NCBI RefSeq assembly: GCF_901000735.1
Contig: NC_081549.1
Location: 7,245,416 to 7,309,415, forward strand
Origin: Corylus avellana
Taxonomy: Eukaryota > Streptophyta > Magnoliopsida > Fagales > Betulaceae
Length of the DNA: 64,000 bases
Reading direction: 5' to 3'
Below the pieces are notes generated by a model. The model was not told where the DNA came from, did no database searches, and saw nothing but the letters and a program-made list of their open reading frames with translations. Numbering within the stretch: position 1 is the stretch's first letter; each line of letters starts with the position of its first letter. Made by a program: the position numbers and the translations under genes. This document shows positions 1 to 24,180 of the stretch, piece after piece.

Positions 1-945
1 TTATCAGCTTGGCGGACCACGACAATCGAAGCCCACATCAAGGGGGAGAGCGTCTAAGCGTTTGAACGCGTGCTAAGAGCTTGGGACCACTTTGGTTAAA
101 TACGCCCGGGTTTTAAGTCAAACTTGACCTTGGCCCACTATCCTAAATTAAGTCAGGCTCAAGAGATTCATCTTCGAGTTCAAGCGAGCGTGTGGATTCA
201 GGTCGTCCCTCCGCTCAGCCTGCTAGCGCTCCAGTAGCTCCACAACCACCCCCATGACTATCGTCGATCGCTTTGGTGGAGACAGGAAGGGCATTCAAGG
301 CGATTTGAGCAGTGTAGGTTACGAGTCCAAGGCCGAAGGTTCTTTGTCAAGGGCGTTAACCACAACCACCCAGTCAATGATGCTGCTGCCTATCAAAGTT
401 TCAGTTTTAAGTCCAAACTGTGTCGGTGATGACCAAGTTGCAAAAGTTTCAGATGTTTGTCTGTGGGTGGATGGGTTTACGGAGGCTATCAGCAAAGAGT
501 TGCAAGAGAGTTATAGGGTTCGATGTTGTCTTTTTGGTGCACAGAGTGTCATGTGTAGAAGGGTAGTGGAGTTGTTGGCTAGCTAGAGAGGTGAGTTGGA
601 AAGTCGTTGCATTTAAGAAGCTTGAAGGATGGATTTTCTATGATTAATGTGGTGCATTTGGTGAGAATGCAACGTGAGGAGCTTTGAAGGCTTTGAAGAT
701 TGTGTGAGATCGATGTTAGAGTTAAAAGCTGATATGTTCAAATCTCTTTATGCTTGGATGATGGCGTATAATAGTCCTCATTTTCTTAGTTTTACTTGAT
801 TTCTTTTTGACAAGTAGTTTTAATGAATTCTGGACTTGTGTTCTTTTTCTCCCTAAATGAGAGTCTCTCTTATATACTTCCTATGTATTTGAGCCCTTTG
901 CGCTTTCTAATGAAATTAACTTGCTTATAAAAAATAAAAATAAAA
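1..945 (+). mobile_element. Degenerate, internally deleted L1-type LINE remnant
   Basis: Around 510-590 the translation resembles the end of a plant LINE ORF2 (a gene-for-'RRVVELLAS' stretch matching the zf-RVT tail). From about 850 to 930 comes the typical LINE 3' end: 'cttatatacttcctatg', 'gccctttgcgctttctaatga', then an A-rich tail. The open stretch 254-586 has no recognised domain over most of its length and may derive from LINE ORF1, implying an internal deletion. Stops interrupt the frame after 586. It lies antisense to the UBP8-like gene, inside that gene's intron 10. The left boundary is unclear; 1-250 contains nothing I can name. Confidence 0.55.
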
Positions 946-2121
946 AGGAAAGCAGGAAACAAATAGGAAAGACAATCAGGAAGCATGTTTCAAAAACTTC
1001 AATGGCATATGTACAGAGGATAGATTTCAGATTGGACTAGAATGATACCTAATGAGAAACTTAGGCAAATAGAAAAGTCATAAGAAACCCACATGAAAAC
1101 CTTGCCAAACTAAGCACTTCAACGACTTATATGATTTAGTTGAAGATTATAACGTACTTAATGTACTTATAATGTACATTTCAGGCTCAAAGTCCAAATT
1201 TGAAGTTCACAAATATTTCTTTCTATAATGTTTGTTCAGAAAACCTTCATCATGTTTTAAACATAACAGTAACTAGGAACCCTCTATTGTTGATGACATT
1301 AACAACGACGTATTGGGTAGTGTAGATAGAAAGATCTTTGGAAAAGAAGGAAAAAGAAAGCAACAGTATGCCTTCCAATACCGCTTTTTTTAGAAAATTT
1401 TCGAACTAGTCAATAATTTTTTCATTTTGCCAAGTTTGTTCTTTATTTATTTATTTTTTACTAAACTAAGCCCAATCATGCTGCATCCGTAGCATTATTA
1501 GACATGAAGTATCCTCCTTGGAAGCCTAACTAGGCAATTACCTCTAGACCAAAAAAGAAGCCTTTCTGGTCCAAGTTTAAGTGTCTGTGGTAGTAATTAG
1601 ATCATTAATATATTTCATTCTATGTTATATTTGCTTTATCAAAAGTAAAAGCGATTTTCGCAATTTCCATACTGCTGGTTATGGGCCACAAGTCTTATTT
1701 TAGTAGTATGTTATACGTGGCCTTCAGCTTAGTTAAGCTCCTTACAGTTCGTTGTTTCCTAATTAGACTCCTCATCATTTTTTTATTTTTTTATTTTTAT
1801 GAGAAGTAGACTCCTCATCTTATTTAATAATAGGTTTATGGGTGGCATGAGTACCTGGTTTGCTCCTTTCCTTTCTCATGCAGTTCACAGCCCCTTGACA
1901 TATTCAATTTCTTTCCAACTTCAAGTCAAACTCTTTACCTTACGTGGGAAGACACTGATAACCATGAAAGTGGTACATATTCCATGGAACAGTTGGTTAA
2001 GTGCTCTAATATTCCAGCAATTACACAGAAATTCTATTATGTAGTTCACTGATTAACTAGACTTGCTAATGAAAAAATACTTGATTTGTAAAAATAACCA
2101 TAAGAATCTAATTGAACTTAC
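946..2121. other. Part of intron 10 of the UBP8-like gene, no gene seen
   Basis: Low-complexity, AT-rich sequence. I looked on the minus strand for the next ubiquitin-protease exons (the C-terminal Cys/His boxes with a YxGxxxGHY-type motif) and did not find them, so intron 10 must run past the left edge. The open frame at 1799-2044 on the plus strand has no recognisable family and is probably chance. Confidence 0.5.
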
Positions 2122-13127
<11,006 letters not shown>

Positions 13128-13640
13128 AGTGAATAGGGCTAGGGTTTTGGAGGCAAGGGCGCGTGCGAGGGACCTGCAGAGGTGGAGCGTGGAGAGGGAG
13201 AGGTGGACGAGCTTGAGCGAGAGGAAGCGGGTGGGTCTGGCTAGGAGGAGCGCGAGACGGAGCTTCTCGTAGAGACGGCGGGTCATGAAGCCATCTGACT
13301 CACCCCCTAAACACTTTGTGCGTGAGAGAGTAAATGGCCTCCGAGTTTCGAGACCCACTTGGCGCTGCCCAAGGCACGCGTGAGAGGAGGGTGGGGTTGG
13401 TGGATTGGAGTGGTGTCTGGCGGAGGGGTGGCTTACACGCGCTTACGACGAGAGTATGGGGGGGGTGTGGGGGCGGTCAAGATGGTTCTTGGTGGCTACT
13501 GGCTACTTTTGCAAGTGTTTTGCTGCGACCCGTTATGGACACGTGGTAGGAGGGTCCCCTGAGTTTGTGGACCCACTTTTTAACCAAGTGGATTGGGCTT
13601 TTACGGTTAGGCCCTGGGCTTCTATTACGGGCTTGAGAAG
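13128..13640 (-). promoter_or_regulatory. 5' leader and promoter of the UBP8-like gene
   Basis: This is the region upstream of the ATG at 13127 and is clearly richer in G+C than its surroundings. Site II-like elements cluster at 13,594-13,620 (TGGGCT twice and GGCCC), a pattern common in plant housekeeping promoters. I saw no convincing TATA box, which also fits housekeeping expression. The open frames here on both strands are low-complexity shadows. Confidence 0.45.
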
Positions 13641-13909
13641 CTAAAGATAGCTACAGATGAGAATTGATTGCATATCTTTAATGAGACAAGGGGACGCTCT
13701 CAGTCCAAATAGCTGTGGGTTTGCACTACATAGTATTGGGCTTTTGTTAACAAAATTATAGGCAGCTTTTTTAAACTCCCTTCTAAGCTGCAAATTCTTG
13801 TATGCATCTAGGGTTTACTTTGTTAAAATTCAGATCTTATTTGTATCTATTATGAGAATTTTTTTTTTTTCCTTTCGTATGGCTTTAATTGTGTGTCGTC
13901 TTCTAATAG

Positions 13910-14050
13910 GAATTACGATCCTCTCCATTTCATTTGAACTAGATAGTGAAGTGGTTTTTTTGTTCCCTCAAAAAGTGAAAAGACAAAAATACTCTTCAAC
14001 TATAACTAACTGAATATTATTTAGTTCATTTGAACTGGAGAAGATCATGT
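13910..14050. mobile_element. Short MITE, family shared with about 20,520-20,660
   Basis: The ends 'gatcctctccatttcatttg' and 'catttgaactggagaagatc' are roughly inverted. The core 'cctcaaaaagtgaaaagaca' followed by 'aaaatactcttcaactataa' recurs almost unchanged at 20,590-20,635. It is non-coding. Confidence 0.5.
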
Positions 14051-14059
14051 TCCTTCTGA

Positions 14060-17000
14060 TAGGGCACGACCTTGGTAAGGCATGACATCTGATTCACGTC
14101 CTCTTAGTGAAGTACATCCTCTATCAAATGTTTCTTGACGGCAAGGTACGATACTGACAAAGTAGTATTGCCGAATTTCATGCATACTAACAAGCTGCGA
14201 CCATTATTGAACGTCGTGTAATGCTATGTGCCCACTGACAGGCCAAGGGCGTTGCTTGATTCTTACTAAGAATGATAGTTAAGTTGGGATGAGGTAACCA
14301 AACAATTATCCTTTATACTATGTCTTCCATTGTTATCTAAGCAATTGGCTACTTCATTTTCTCATCCCATCGTTTTGGCCCAACTATCTGACCCAGATTT
14401 GTGTTCTCACCTCAGGATTGGTCAAGTAGATACTTGATATATCAATTATTATACTTAGGATTTTTAGGCTCGTTTGGTAAAACCTTTTAAATTGTGCTTT
14501 TTACTTTTTTGTTATGATGTGACATAAACGTTGAAATAGTTTTGAGTCGTTTGTGTATTGAGTTATTTGTTAATGCTATTGATTTTTGTTAAAAAAACAA
14601 AAAACTGTCCTTAAAAAGTGTTTCCAAACAAGCCAATACACAAGTTAATGTAATCAAAACCGAACCACATCCTTGTCTCTGTCTCTCTCATATTATTTTC
14701 AATTGTACTTAAATTTTGAACCTACTTGAGGGTCTTCTCCACAAAGAGTTTTAAATTAAACGGCTAACATTTATGCCCAATCTGTAACCCCTGACAACTA
14801 AATTATGTGGCTGATTTGCTTTTAGGTTGAGCGGCAAAATAAGGTGACATTGTTAGATTTTGAAGGCAGGCATGGTGAGACCATTGGGAGACAGTAAAGG
14901 ACAATAGCACATTTGATGTTTCATGCCAATTTATTCAACTCTAAGAAAGTCAGGCACCTTTTGAGTGCCTCAAACAACTAGTCATGAAGATGTATCCTCT
15001 TTTCATAAATGGTAAAGTGTAATTTCTGTTTTAGTTTAATGTTGTCAATTTTTAACACGATTCGAGAATCTGATTCGTACTCAACATAAATCGTTTAATT
15101 AAATGAATTGGGTTAGGGCCAATAATACTCGAACCTGACACACAACATTAGGAGAGCTAGCAATTTTTGACACGACCAGCGAACCCAACACAAACCCAAC
15201 AAAAAATTAACGAGTTAAGGTTGAAGGGTTTGACACGTTTAATTAACCCAGATGATCTTATACTCACACCTCGATACGATCTCGTAGTCGACAAACAATC
15301 TCCTAATCGTTCACGTGTGCATGATTGATAATCTGGAGTGAGAGTAGTGGGTTTCGAATCACCATAATTCTTGTCCCATCTTTTGAAAATCCAACAAGCT
15401 TTTGGACTTGTCAACAAACTGAAAGAAACAGGGAAAGATAATTCTTCTGATGAGCAATGACTACTTTTATTTTAGTGTAGGTGGGAACTTTGGTGAGGCA
15501 AAATGGTGACCTTAGGTTCATTTATAGCATAACAAAAAAGAAGGCTGTCGTCCAATGTGAAGGCACCATCCCTGGGATTCCTTCATGATCCACCTGAGGA
15601 GCAAAATCAAAGTGGAAGATGTGGCCCTCACACCCTCTCTACCCCTCCCACTAATGCCCCTATAATCATGGCCTCCATTTAAAATGTCAAAAGATCCATT
15701 CCATCATTCTTTCTCCATCCAAAGGATGATTTTTTTTTCCTTACAAGCATTTGAAACCAGTGGTAGAGAGAGCTTTTTGAGCTCAAACCTAAGCTAGCCC
15801 TCTCCCAAATTTTTGTTTTTATTTTATTTTTTGACTTTTTTTTTTTTTAGCTAATCTTATTGCATTGTGTTATTTTAACCGGATTACTGATAGAATTAAT
15901 TAACTTTAGTTATTGACCGTGACTATTAGACCCCGTACAAGTCACACCCACATTGAAAGATAACACAAAACATACTAAATTGTTAGCTAGGCTGCCTGGA
16001 TAAATATGTGGTTAAGCGAAAGCAGATGTTAAGTCAATGCGTGAATTTCTTTTTATGATAATGATTTATTTTTCCATATCACATTAATTAGTTGATTAAT
16101 GATGGTTTTGTTGTTTTTCCTTTTTCTTTTTTGGATTACTTGTTAAAACAAAATAGATTATAAATACAAAAGGCAAAAAGCAAAGCAAGAAATTAAAGAA
16201 AGGCATCCTAATTGGTTGGCAAACAAGAGCCACTAGAAGAATTTTCATTTCTTTTTCTTTGATGATACGTAATGGTCATATACATGGAGGCTGAGGTGGT
16301 GCACAAAGTGCTTGCTCCTTTCACTATATGGTAAGTTCTGTTTGGCAGAATTGCTGCTTTAATTTAATGAGTTGTCACAATAAAGAATCTGTATGTTTAG
16401 GGCAAATCTGCTCTGTGAATACTCCATCCATTGACTCTTTTTCTGGCTAAACATGGGTGCATGGTTGCAAGGTTTCCATCAATCTCACTATTTCTCATTT
16501 GAAGGGAGATAAAAAGGGTTGGGACCATTTCCTTCCATGATTCCTTTTGTTCACACATTTTGGCTTCTTTCCTTGGAAATGACATTGAGAAAGTGCTCCC
16601 TACTATTGCTTGAAAACGATATTTCAACCTTCTAGACCCCTAAAATATTCGATCTTTAACGGTTCAATCTCTACCTCACCGTCTCAAATGATGTTTGTTT
16701 TTTTTTTTTTGCCGTCTCTATACAACTATGTAGCTCTTAGTTCATCCAGTAGAGTTAAGTTAAAATGGGTGTTCTTTGTTGATATCCACATCGTCTACCA
16801 TGGGACGCTATAACCAGTATCGCTGGTAGCTTTTCTAATTATCTTCGAGGATCTCCTTTAGGGTTGTGGTTAGATTGTTGTCAATATTGAATTTTCTTTG
16901 CGGGTGGCTTACACATTACCCTAAATTTTCTCATTGATTCTTTAGTTAGATTAATTAGTCGGTGTTGAATTTTAATGGGTGCACCAATCTGACTTTTTTT

Positions 17001-17460
17001 TTCTTTTGTTTTTTTGTTTTTTTTTCTGCAGAACCTCGTTAATCACTCTTGATTGCAATCATATGTGATATTTATGTTACCATTGACCATCACATTAGAT
17101 ATTAAGGCCATAATTTTCAATTTTTAAGTCAACATGTTGATTTAAACTCGATTGTTATACAATATTAATCACTTCAATATTATTAGCCATGTAATTGATT
17201 AACCTCAAAGGTTAATCAAGCAGAAGTATTAAATTGATAGATTGTTTAAACTTTAAGGCAAACATTGTTCAACTCTAGAGGTTGGCTTGATGGGTTGTTC
17301 AACCAAAGTGTTTCATAAATCATTTTAATCTGAGTAATTCTAAGGCATTAATTGATCAATTGCGCTCAAGAAGCTTGACTATCACCTGTATAAACTCAAT
17401 AGCAAAAGTATTAAACTGATAGATAATCGTAGCATATATTTTGCTCTGTTTTTATTTTTT
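14060..17460. other. Gene-free AT-rich spacer
   Basis: I found no gene here. From 15,035 to 15,270 lies a copy of the dispersed repeat with 'gacacgtttaattaa' and 'acccaacacaaa' (other copies near 29.5, 40.0 and 41.1 kb). The open frames at 15,157-15,417 and 16,397-16,627 on the minus strand show no family signature. The stretch 15,540-15,720 looks single-copy but carries no motif I recognise. Confidence 0.4.
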
Positions 17461-17464
17461 ATTT

Positions 17465-17990
17465 GAGTTGGGGAGCCGCAACAGGAGAAAGTTGCCCATC
17501 AATTTTTTTTTGAAATCCTGGTCATCAATTTTCATCGAACAGCCACCAACCCACCACATGTTCCACTCAATATAAAATAATAAAATATTATTTACATTTA
17601 AAAATTAAATATAAAATAAAATAATAAAATAAATTATTAAAAGACAGGGATATTTTGACCACCCCATTTTCCCCATAGTGGGTGGTTCGGGCCCCTAGTC
17701 ACCCCCAAAGACCGGTTGGGGGTGGCTTCCCCCTAGGCCCCAGGGGGTGGTTCGGTCACCCCCTTTGGGGAAAATGGGGTGGCCGAACCACCCCAAATTT
17801 TTTAATAATTTAATTTATTTTTTTATTATTTTATTTTATATTTATTTTTTAAATGTAAATAATATTTTATTATTTTATATTAAGTAAGACACATGGCGGG
17901 TTGGTCATTGGTGGCTGTTAGGTGAAAATGGATGGTCAAGATTTCAAAAAAATTGACGAATAATTTTCACAGTATTGCCGGGGGATTCCA
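17465..17990. mobile_element. Fold-back MITE with a GC-rich core
   Basis: Two arms of about 160 bp are inverted copies: left about 17,505-17,640 (from 'tgaaatcctggtcatcaatt'), right about 17,805-17,960 (to 'ggatggtcaagatttca'). Both include a matching AT-rich 'ataataaaatattatttac' stretch. Between them is a GC-rich centre, itself palindromic, with 'gggtggttcgg' and 'ccgaaccacccc'. There is no coding potential, and I could not fix a TSD. Confidence 0.7.
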
Positions 17991-17999
17991 ATCCCTTTT

Positions 18000-18490
18000 T
18001 CGGTGTTTTATCCTCGTAACCCATTCCTTGAAAAAACAAAAAAATATGATGGTTCTTCAACCTAAACTGTCTCGTGAAGCATTTTGATTGAAGAAAAAGG
18101 GATTAATCGATTACTCAAAGAATTTTTTTCCTATAACCTTTTTTTCCTCGTTCAATTAAAAAGGAAATTATTCAAAGAGTTTGAATATCTTGCTTGTACA
18201 AAAAGAAAAGGAAAAAAGAAAAAAGAGCAAAATATCGCTAGTTTGTTGGTTAAAAATGAAGTGGTAAATGATTTTTTTATTTTTTGTATTATCACCCATA
18301 TTATTATTGCACTTTAGTTAGGTCAAAAGGTGAAGATAATACTCATGTCGTTTACCAAGATAACTTTTTTTTTCTTTTTCTTTTTTCATGCAAGAGGAAG
18401 TACCATGAGTTAAGATACTTCAACCCAAGGTTTAGGCTTAGGTAACGTGTCACCTAACTTATCCTTAAGTGTTAAGTTTGCAATGGTCCT
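18000..18490. other. Gene-free spacer
   Basis: AT-rich sequence. The lysine-rich open frame at 18,084-18,317 looks like translation of A-rich DNA rather than a gene. Confidence 0.4.
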
Positions 18491-18491
18491 C

Positions 18492-18592
18492 AAGAGGTAG
18501 TTTAATTGGTTGCGATCACATTTAATGAAATTGAGGTCACTAGTTCGAATTTCTCTCCCCCTCTTATGCGGACATGTCAAAAAAAAAAATTG
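18492..18592 (+). mobile_element. SINE-like retroposon with poly(A)
   Basis: On the plus strand an A-box-like 'ggtagtttaattggttgcga' is followed by a B-box-like 'tagttcgaattt'. Then come 'cccctcttatgcggacatg' and an 11-nt A run. This is the arrangement of a tRNA-related plant SINE. The boxes have decayed. Confidence 0.5.
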
Positions 18593-19250
18593 CAATGAAT
18601 TTGTCAAATAAATGATCTGACCCATGAAAGAACTGATATTACTTAAAAAGGCAATTTCGAACTAGCAGGTGATGGAAATGAGAATGATCGTCTCGAAACC
18701 CTTCCCTACATTGAATAAAAAATATATATATATATTGACGGACCAATTAAGTTGGCAATAGGTTGGGTTTATGCGAGGGACTAATATATTATATTTTTAT
18801 TATACAACTATCTCACAATACTAATGTACTAGTTCAACCAATATTTAAAAAGAAAAAAAAAATTATTCAAGAGTTAATTAAGACTAACACTTTAATATTT
18901 TATAATAAAAATATAATTTTTAACGGTATTTAATTCGTGTTAGTCTTGGACCAAATCAACAAGAACATACACATACGAATATGTACAAAAATGAAATTTT
19001 GATATAATTTACGTAGAATATAATTAATGGCATGCATGACCCTCATAATTATGTATTTATGTGGGCCACATCCAATCTCATCACCATTAGCTCTATTTTA
19101 TATTTCCATCTGTCATATGATGACGCAAGACTGCATGAGATCAGCATATTTCTTTATTTTTTTCGTCTAGAAATACACTATTCTATAATTTTAACAATAA
19201 TTTCTTACAAATTTATTAAGTGCCACGTGGCACAATATAAATTAAAAAAT

Positions 19251-19651
19251 GGAAAACTTAAAAAAAAAAAAAAAAAAAAGTCTTGAACTTTTACGTATTT
19301 TGAAATTACCTCATAAAAGTTTAAAAACTTTTAATCAAGAATATAAACTTTTAATTTATTTCAATTACCTAGTTCCTAGATTTATGTTTAAAATACTTAT
19401 ATTTTATTATTATAAAAAATAAAATAAAAACCGTAAAGATTCATGCGTTTATTTTTTTATAAACAAAATATTGTTGCAATATTTTTTATTTTTTATTTAT
19501 AAAAAATTGGTATTTTAAAATTTTTGACAAGATTTAACAGAATGTAGTAATTAAAAGAAATTAAAAGTTTAATACTCTTACTTTAAAGTTTTTAAACTTT
19601 GAAACAGTGTCAGAACGAGTGAAAGTTTATGAGAGTTTTATAAAGTTTCCT
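19251..19651. mobile_element. Mutator-like MITE, older copy
   Basis: The ends 'ggaaaactta' and 'aaagtttcct' are inverted. Inside, 'cctcataaaagtttaaaaac' and 'gtttttaaactttgaaaca' face each other. It matches the plan of the elements at 25,173, 26,462 and 28,138, but its flanks (TTAAAAAAT, CTAAAAAAC) agree at only 7 of 9 positions. Confidence 0.5.
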
Positions 19652-20148
19652 CTAAAAAACACTGATATGTAATCAAGAGAGTTTTTTACGTAAATGATTA
19701 CATATCAATTTATAAAAAATTTATAATAAAAATGATAGTATCCTAACAACACTTTGTTTTTTTTTATTATTATTATTAATTTCCTTTTGTTTATGTGTTT
19801 GTGGGACAATCTTTGGCATGACACGTTCGTTGATGCACCAAAAGCAACATGATAACATATAATAAGCAGAGAGTAGGCAGCTTAACCTTCACAATAACAA
19901 AAGTAAATTAAAAATAGCCAAATCCCAACCATGTGCTGATGTGCATGCCAGCCATGCATGTAACTAAGTTTGTGCAATAGCTAAATTGGTGGTGCCTATA
20001 ACCTAAGTGGGCATTGTGAAATGGACCTTAATGGGTTGGTGGTTAGGAAGACTGATATTCAAAGTTGAAGTGTAATATTTGAGGTATAATAATTGGAAGG
20101 ATTATGTCACATTAATTTTGGAGGATGGGGTGATTAATAGCGTTATGG

Positions 20149-20392
20149 TTTGTTTGGGTTTGTGATTTCAAAAAGTGTAATTTTAAAATATGTGATTTAA
20201 AAATGTGATTTAAAAAAATGCAATTTGGCATTTGACAAAATTACAGTTTGGCCTTTAAAATCGTAATTTAACCTTTAAAATTATGCGTTTTCAAAAAAGC
20301 ATCACATTAAAAACTCAATCCCAAACAATCCATTTTATGCAATTTGATTTAAAATCGCATATTTTGTTTATGAAATCACAATACCAAACGCA
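20149..20392. mobile_element. MITE with TTTGGG...CCAAAC ends
   Basis: It runs from 'gtttgtttgggtttgtgatt' to 'gaaatcacaataccaaacgc'. The halves are roughly inverted and rich in 'gtgattt/aaatcac' motifs. Its relatives here are 8,491-8,710, 24,181-24,530 and a fragment at 24,575-24,710. Confidence 0.55.
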
Positions 20393-20661
20393 CCATTACT
20401 TGTGTATGAATTTGATCCACCAATTTTCTTCTCTCCTAAAAAAAAAAAAAAAAAAAAAGGTAATGATAAGTGGGTTGTGGGTAAATTTGAACAGCAATTT
20501 GCTACAAATCCATACAAGAATTATGATTATTTCCAGTTCATTTCAACAGGAGCATATCTAATTAATTATAGTGAAGGGATATTTTTGTTTCCTCAAAAAG
20601 TGAAAAGACAAAAATACCCATCAATTATAACTAACTGGATATTCGATCATGTTCCCCTATA

Positions 20662-20768
20662 CAAACCCATATAATAAAGTGACATGTGTCCCATAGCTAT
20701 TAAAAAAATATGTATTTCTCACATGTTAAGAGATATATGTCACTTTATTAGATGGGTTTGTATGAATT
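20662..20768. repeat. Inverted repeat (small MITE)
   Basis: The arms 'acaaacccatataataaagt' and 'actttattagatgggtttgt' are inverted, with about 60 bp between them. There is no coding content. Confidence 0.6.
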
Positions 20769-20779
20769 AACTACAATTT

Positions 20780-21790
20780 GTAACAAATTTTTATTCGGTA
20801 AATTTTGTTTTTTTTTACCATTACTGATGCTCTCCATTTCATTTAGTTATAAAAGGATGAGCAAAATTATTTTAAAAAATAAAATAACACTGTTACCCTT
20901 CTTTTATAACTAACTGAATCCTGATTATTTCATTTGTTTCCGTGAAGCCCGGAAGCCATACAAAGCGCACAATTTATTACCTTCATCAGAACTAACAAAC
21001 AATAAAATTTTCCACCAAACTCAATCCTAATGATTGATTAAATTGGAAGGATTATTGTTTTCCCCAATGACCGGAAATAGAGTATCCATTGCTTGCTTCA
21101 CTGTCGATCACCAAGTTTGTTTTGTGCCTGCCGTTGGGATTTGTCCCTTTGTGTGGTCCATGGGCATTTCTGTTTTTACAACCTCTGTGTCTTTGTTGGT
21201 GATAGTTCCAATATTGTCTTCTTCATATAACTCAGCCAAACAGAAAGAAAAAAAATAAAAAGGACACACAAACAGACACGCAAACAATGTCTTCTTTGCA
21301 AGAAAGGGCGTGTTTTTTTTGTTTTTTTTCCTAATTAAAGCTTTTTTAAAATAATAGATGAATAATAACTTCCATGGGCATTTTATTATTTCATTACAAA
21401 TTTCTATGACAAAAAAGGTTGTGCTAGCTGTGCAAGCAGCTCATTCCAATTCACCTCGGAAGAGGTTTGAAGTGGTCCATGGATTGTAGTGATTTTTGTA
21501 CTTTGTTTAATGCACACAAACTGACCTAGCTGTAAAAGCAACAACCCATTGTTGATATGAGCTGTAAATATGTATGCGTTTGACTGGTAAATAAAAAATT
21601 AAAAGAAAAAAAAAAAAGTATCTTTGCGTTTGCAAATAATATCAAATGCAATTTGTATTACAAATAGCTAATCAACGTGTTGTTTAGGTTCTTCAATGAA
21701 TTGGAGTTTGTAGGGCTTGGATACCGACAATGTTTGGAGAGTCGGTCTGGTTCATTAAAAAGTTCAATTGACCTATAAAAGATTGCGGGT
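20780..21790. other. Gene-free spacer, possibly single-copy
   Basis: The open frame at 21,034-21,258 on the plus strand is hydrophobic, with no family signature. I would not call it a gene. The rest is AT-rich. Confidence 0.35.
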
Positions 21791-21794
21791 CATA

Positions 21795-22256
21795 AGAAGC
21801 TCGACAACTTCACATTCTAATGATTCATAGTCTAACCAGCTATCAGGATTCAAGTGGATTTTCGTGAAAAATAAATGTTATTAAGCAAACGATTCAACTT
21901 CCGTCGACTTAGCTAACCGAACGCTCATACCAATTACCCCTCCTAACAGATTGAACGAGAGAATCTTCATGTTAGGCAACAACCTCTTTGCGGGAGACCT
22001 CAAACCCTAAGAGGACGTCGTTATAACAAGCTCGATGACCTCACATTTTGACGATCCATAGTCCAACCAGGTATCAGGATTCGAGTGGAATTTTGTGAAA
22101 AATGAATGTCATTAAGCAAACGATTCAACCGTCGTTGGCTCAGCTAACCGAACGCTCATACCAATTACCCCTCTTAACAGATTGAACGAGAGAATCTTTA
22201 TGTTAGGCAACAACCTCTTTGTGGGAGACCTTGAACCCTAAGAGAACGTCAGCATA
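21795..22256. repeat. Two-copy tandem duplication, 231-bp period
   Basis: 'agctaaccgaacgctcatac' at 21,911 recurs at 22,142, and the stretch from 'tcgacaacttcacattc' to 'ggcaacaacctctttg' is repeated throughout at a constant 231-bp offset. The copies differ at scattered bases, so the duplication is not new. There is no open frame of note. Confidence 0.8.
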
Positions 22257-22259
22257 TTT

Positions 22260-24180
22260 AAGAAACCTAAATGAACCTCACATTTGTGCAATTTGGCCCC
22301 GAACAAAACTCTACCAAAATATTCATTCGTCGTCGTACGCTTATTGACTTGGGTGTCAGAATAGCTTTACCGAACCTTACTGGTAAACTTTTCTAACCAT
22401 TTTTTTTTCCTTACAAAGCTTTTCATTAAAAGACAATCTTAAAGTCACCATAGTTCCTTGCACCATCAGAATTATGTAGTTCCAAAAGTATAATCAAAAG
22501 GCAATTGCGTGAGGTAGAAAATGTTTAAAGTTGAATCAAAGTGACAAATCATAGAACATACGAGCCTTAGGAGGAGTAACCTTCATTGTCGAAGAACGTT
22601 TTCTTATGTTTTTCCAAAAACACAAACATGAATTTCTGACTTTGCCACATACATTATTTTAAATAATATATAATATTAATTGTCCAGTATTAACAACTTC
22701 TCTTAAAAATTAAGCTAAAGTTTATTTCTTGAGGAACAAGAGAACAGCTTTCTAACATGCCCAACAAAGTGACGTGGACCCAACAATTCCCTTCATTTGT
22801 AAACCACTATTCTTAATTCACTTAAAAAAATAATAATAATAATAATACCATCTTGATAATGGACTGGCTCAATAAAGAAATAAATCTACAATCTTCTAGT
22901 CCCTTTGAAGAACACATTATTTTTATATGCATTTTTTAATAAAATGAATCTTACATACATTTTATAAGTACATGTAAAAATAAGTTACTCTTTCATATAT
23001 GTCATTTCAATTGATATAATTGTCACAGGATAAGTAGTGTAGGCCACATTCGTCCTGTGGTAGGCTTTGATACCATAAAAAAATTCGTGGACGTAATTCA
23101 TCTCATAAAACCGGTTCAATAAGAGAAGGTTGTCCATTACTTATAAACATGGCTAAGATCTTGTCCACACGCAATGTGAGATTATTTCTTAACATAATGT
23201 TTCCCAAACTTTTAATTGTGACAATGTCCCCCCACCCCCAACTACAAAAAACTTGTCAATGTCTCCCCTAATGACGAAAATACCCTCAATAAAAAATTTT
23301 AATTTTTTTTTTAAAAAATGGAATGGAAATTAAAAATATATATATTTCGAATTTTTGACAAAATTTAAGGTAATTTCTGTCTTTTTGCTGCCTTGAGGAG
23401 ACATTGGCAATTTTTTGATAATTTGAGAATGACGTTGTCCCAATTAAAAATTTGGTGAGAACATTATCAATTGGATGCTAGCTTGTAAAGAATACGTTAA
23501 CTTTTTTTCTACCATCTTCAAGAAAAATAATATGAAACCAATCATATGGTCAAAGCCAAAGATAAAAGGACCCAAATCCAATGCAGTTAACATTATCCAA
23601 TGACAGAAATTATAGCCTGAATAATTCATGTGTCATTGTGTTTCTAAATAATTGATGAGAGATTTTGAGCCTTTTGTCATAAAAATCATCATAATTTTGG
23701 CCTCACATCCATAGTATAGGTTTAATCGTGGCCTGGACTATACATGCCGAGTGGTGCCAAATCGTACCACTAAATAACAAAATTATGCACCAACCATCCA
23801 TCTGTTTCCCCAAAATCATTAGCAGTTTCTGGTAGTTTGCTTTGAGAGGGGGGGAAAAAAAAGTTGTAGTGCATTTTATTGGAGCTTTTTGTGTGTCTCA
23901 CTCTCGCTTTCTGAAACACAAAAAAAGTAGGAAAATCTTGCAGACGGGATGGATATCTTCATCCTGTTGTATTCTAAGCATAAAGACAAAAATAAATACA
24001 CTAATATGATAACAAAATCACCTAAAATGGGTTGCGTTGATAGGGACTGTGTTAGGTTATGACTCAATTGAAAATAAAGAAATGTTTGGGGTTCTTACTA
24101 TGTAGGCTTCTTATGCACAATTCTCAGTAAATAGGTGCTACTATAGTTATGTCTTTGGGAACGTTTGACATTGCGATTTC
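22260..24180. other. Gene-free spacer with repeat fragments
   Basis: From 23,030 to 23,190 is a fragment with 'gctttgataccat', a sequence often seen beside LTR-type repeats. From 23,200 to 23,465 is a decayed fold-back element ('gacaatgtccccc' facing 'ggagacattggc'). I found no gene. Confidence 0.4.

Noticed and set aside
16397..16627. 76-codon minus-strand frame
   Set aside because: No domain, and length is within chance expectation.
21034..21258. Hydrophobic 74-codon frame
   Set aside because: No family signature, no splice partners and no promoter evidence.
21795..22256. CRISPR-like direct repeats
   Set aside because: Only two copies of a 231-bp unit in a plant nuclear context; none of the repeats in the window has the short repeat/spacer plan.
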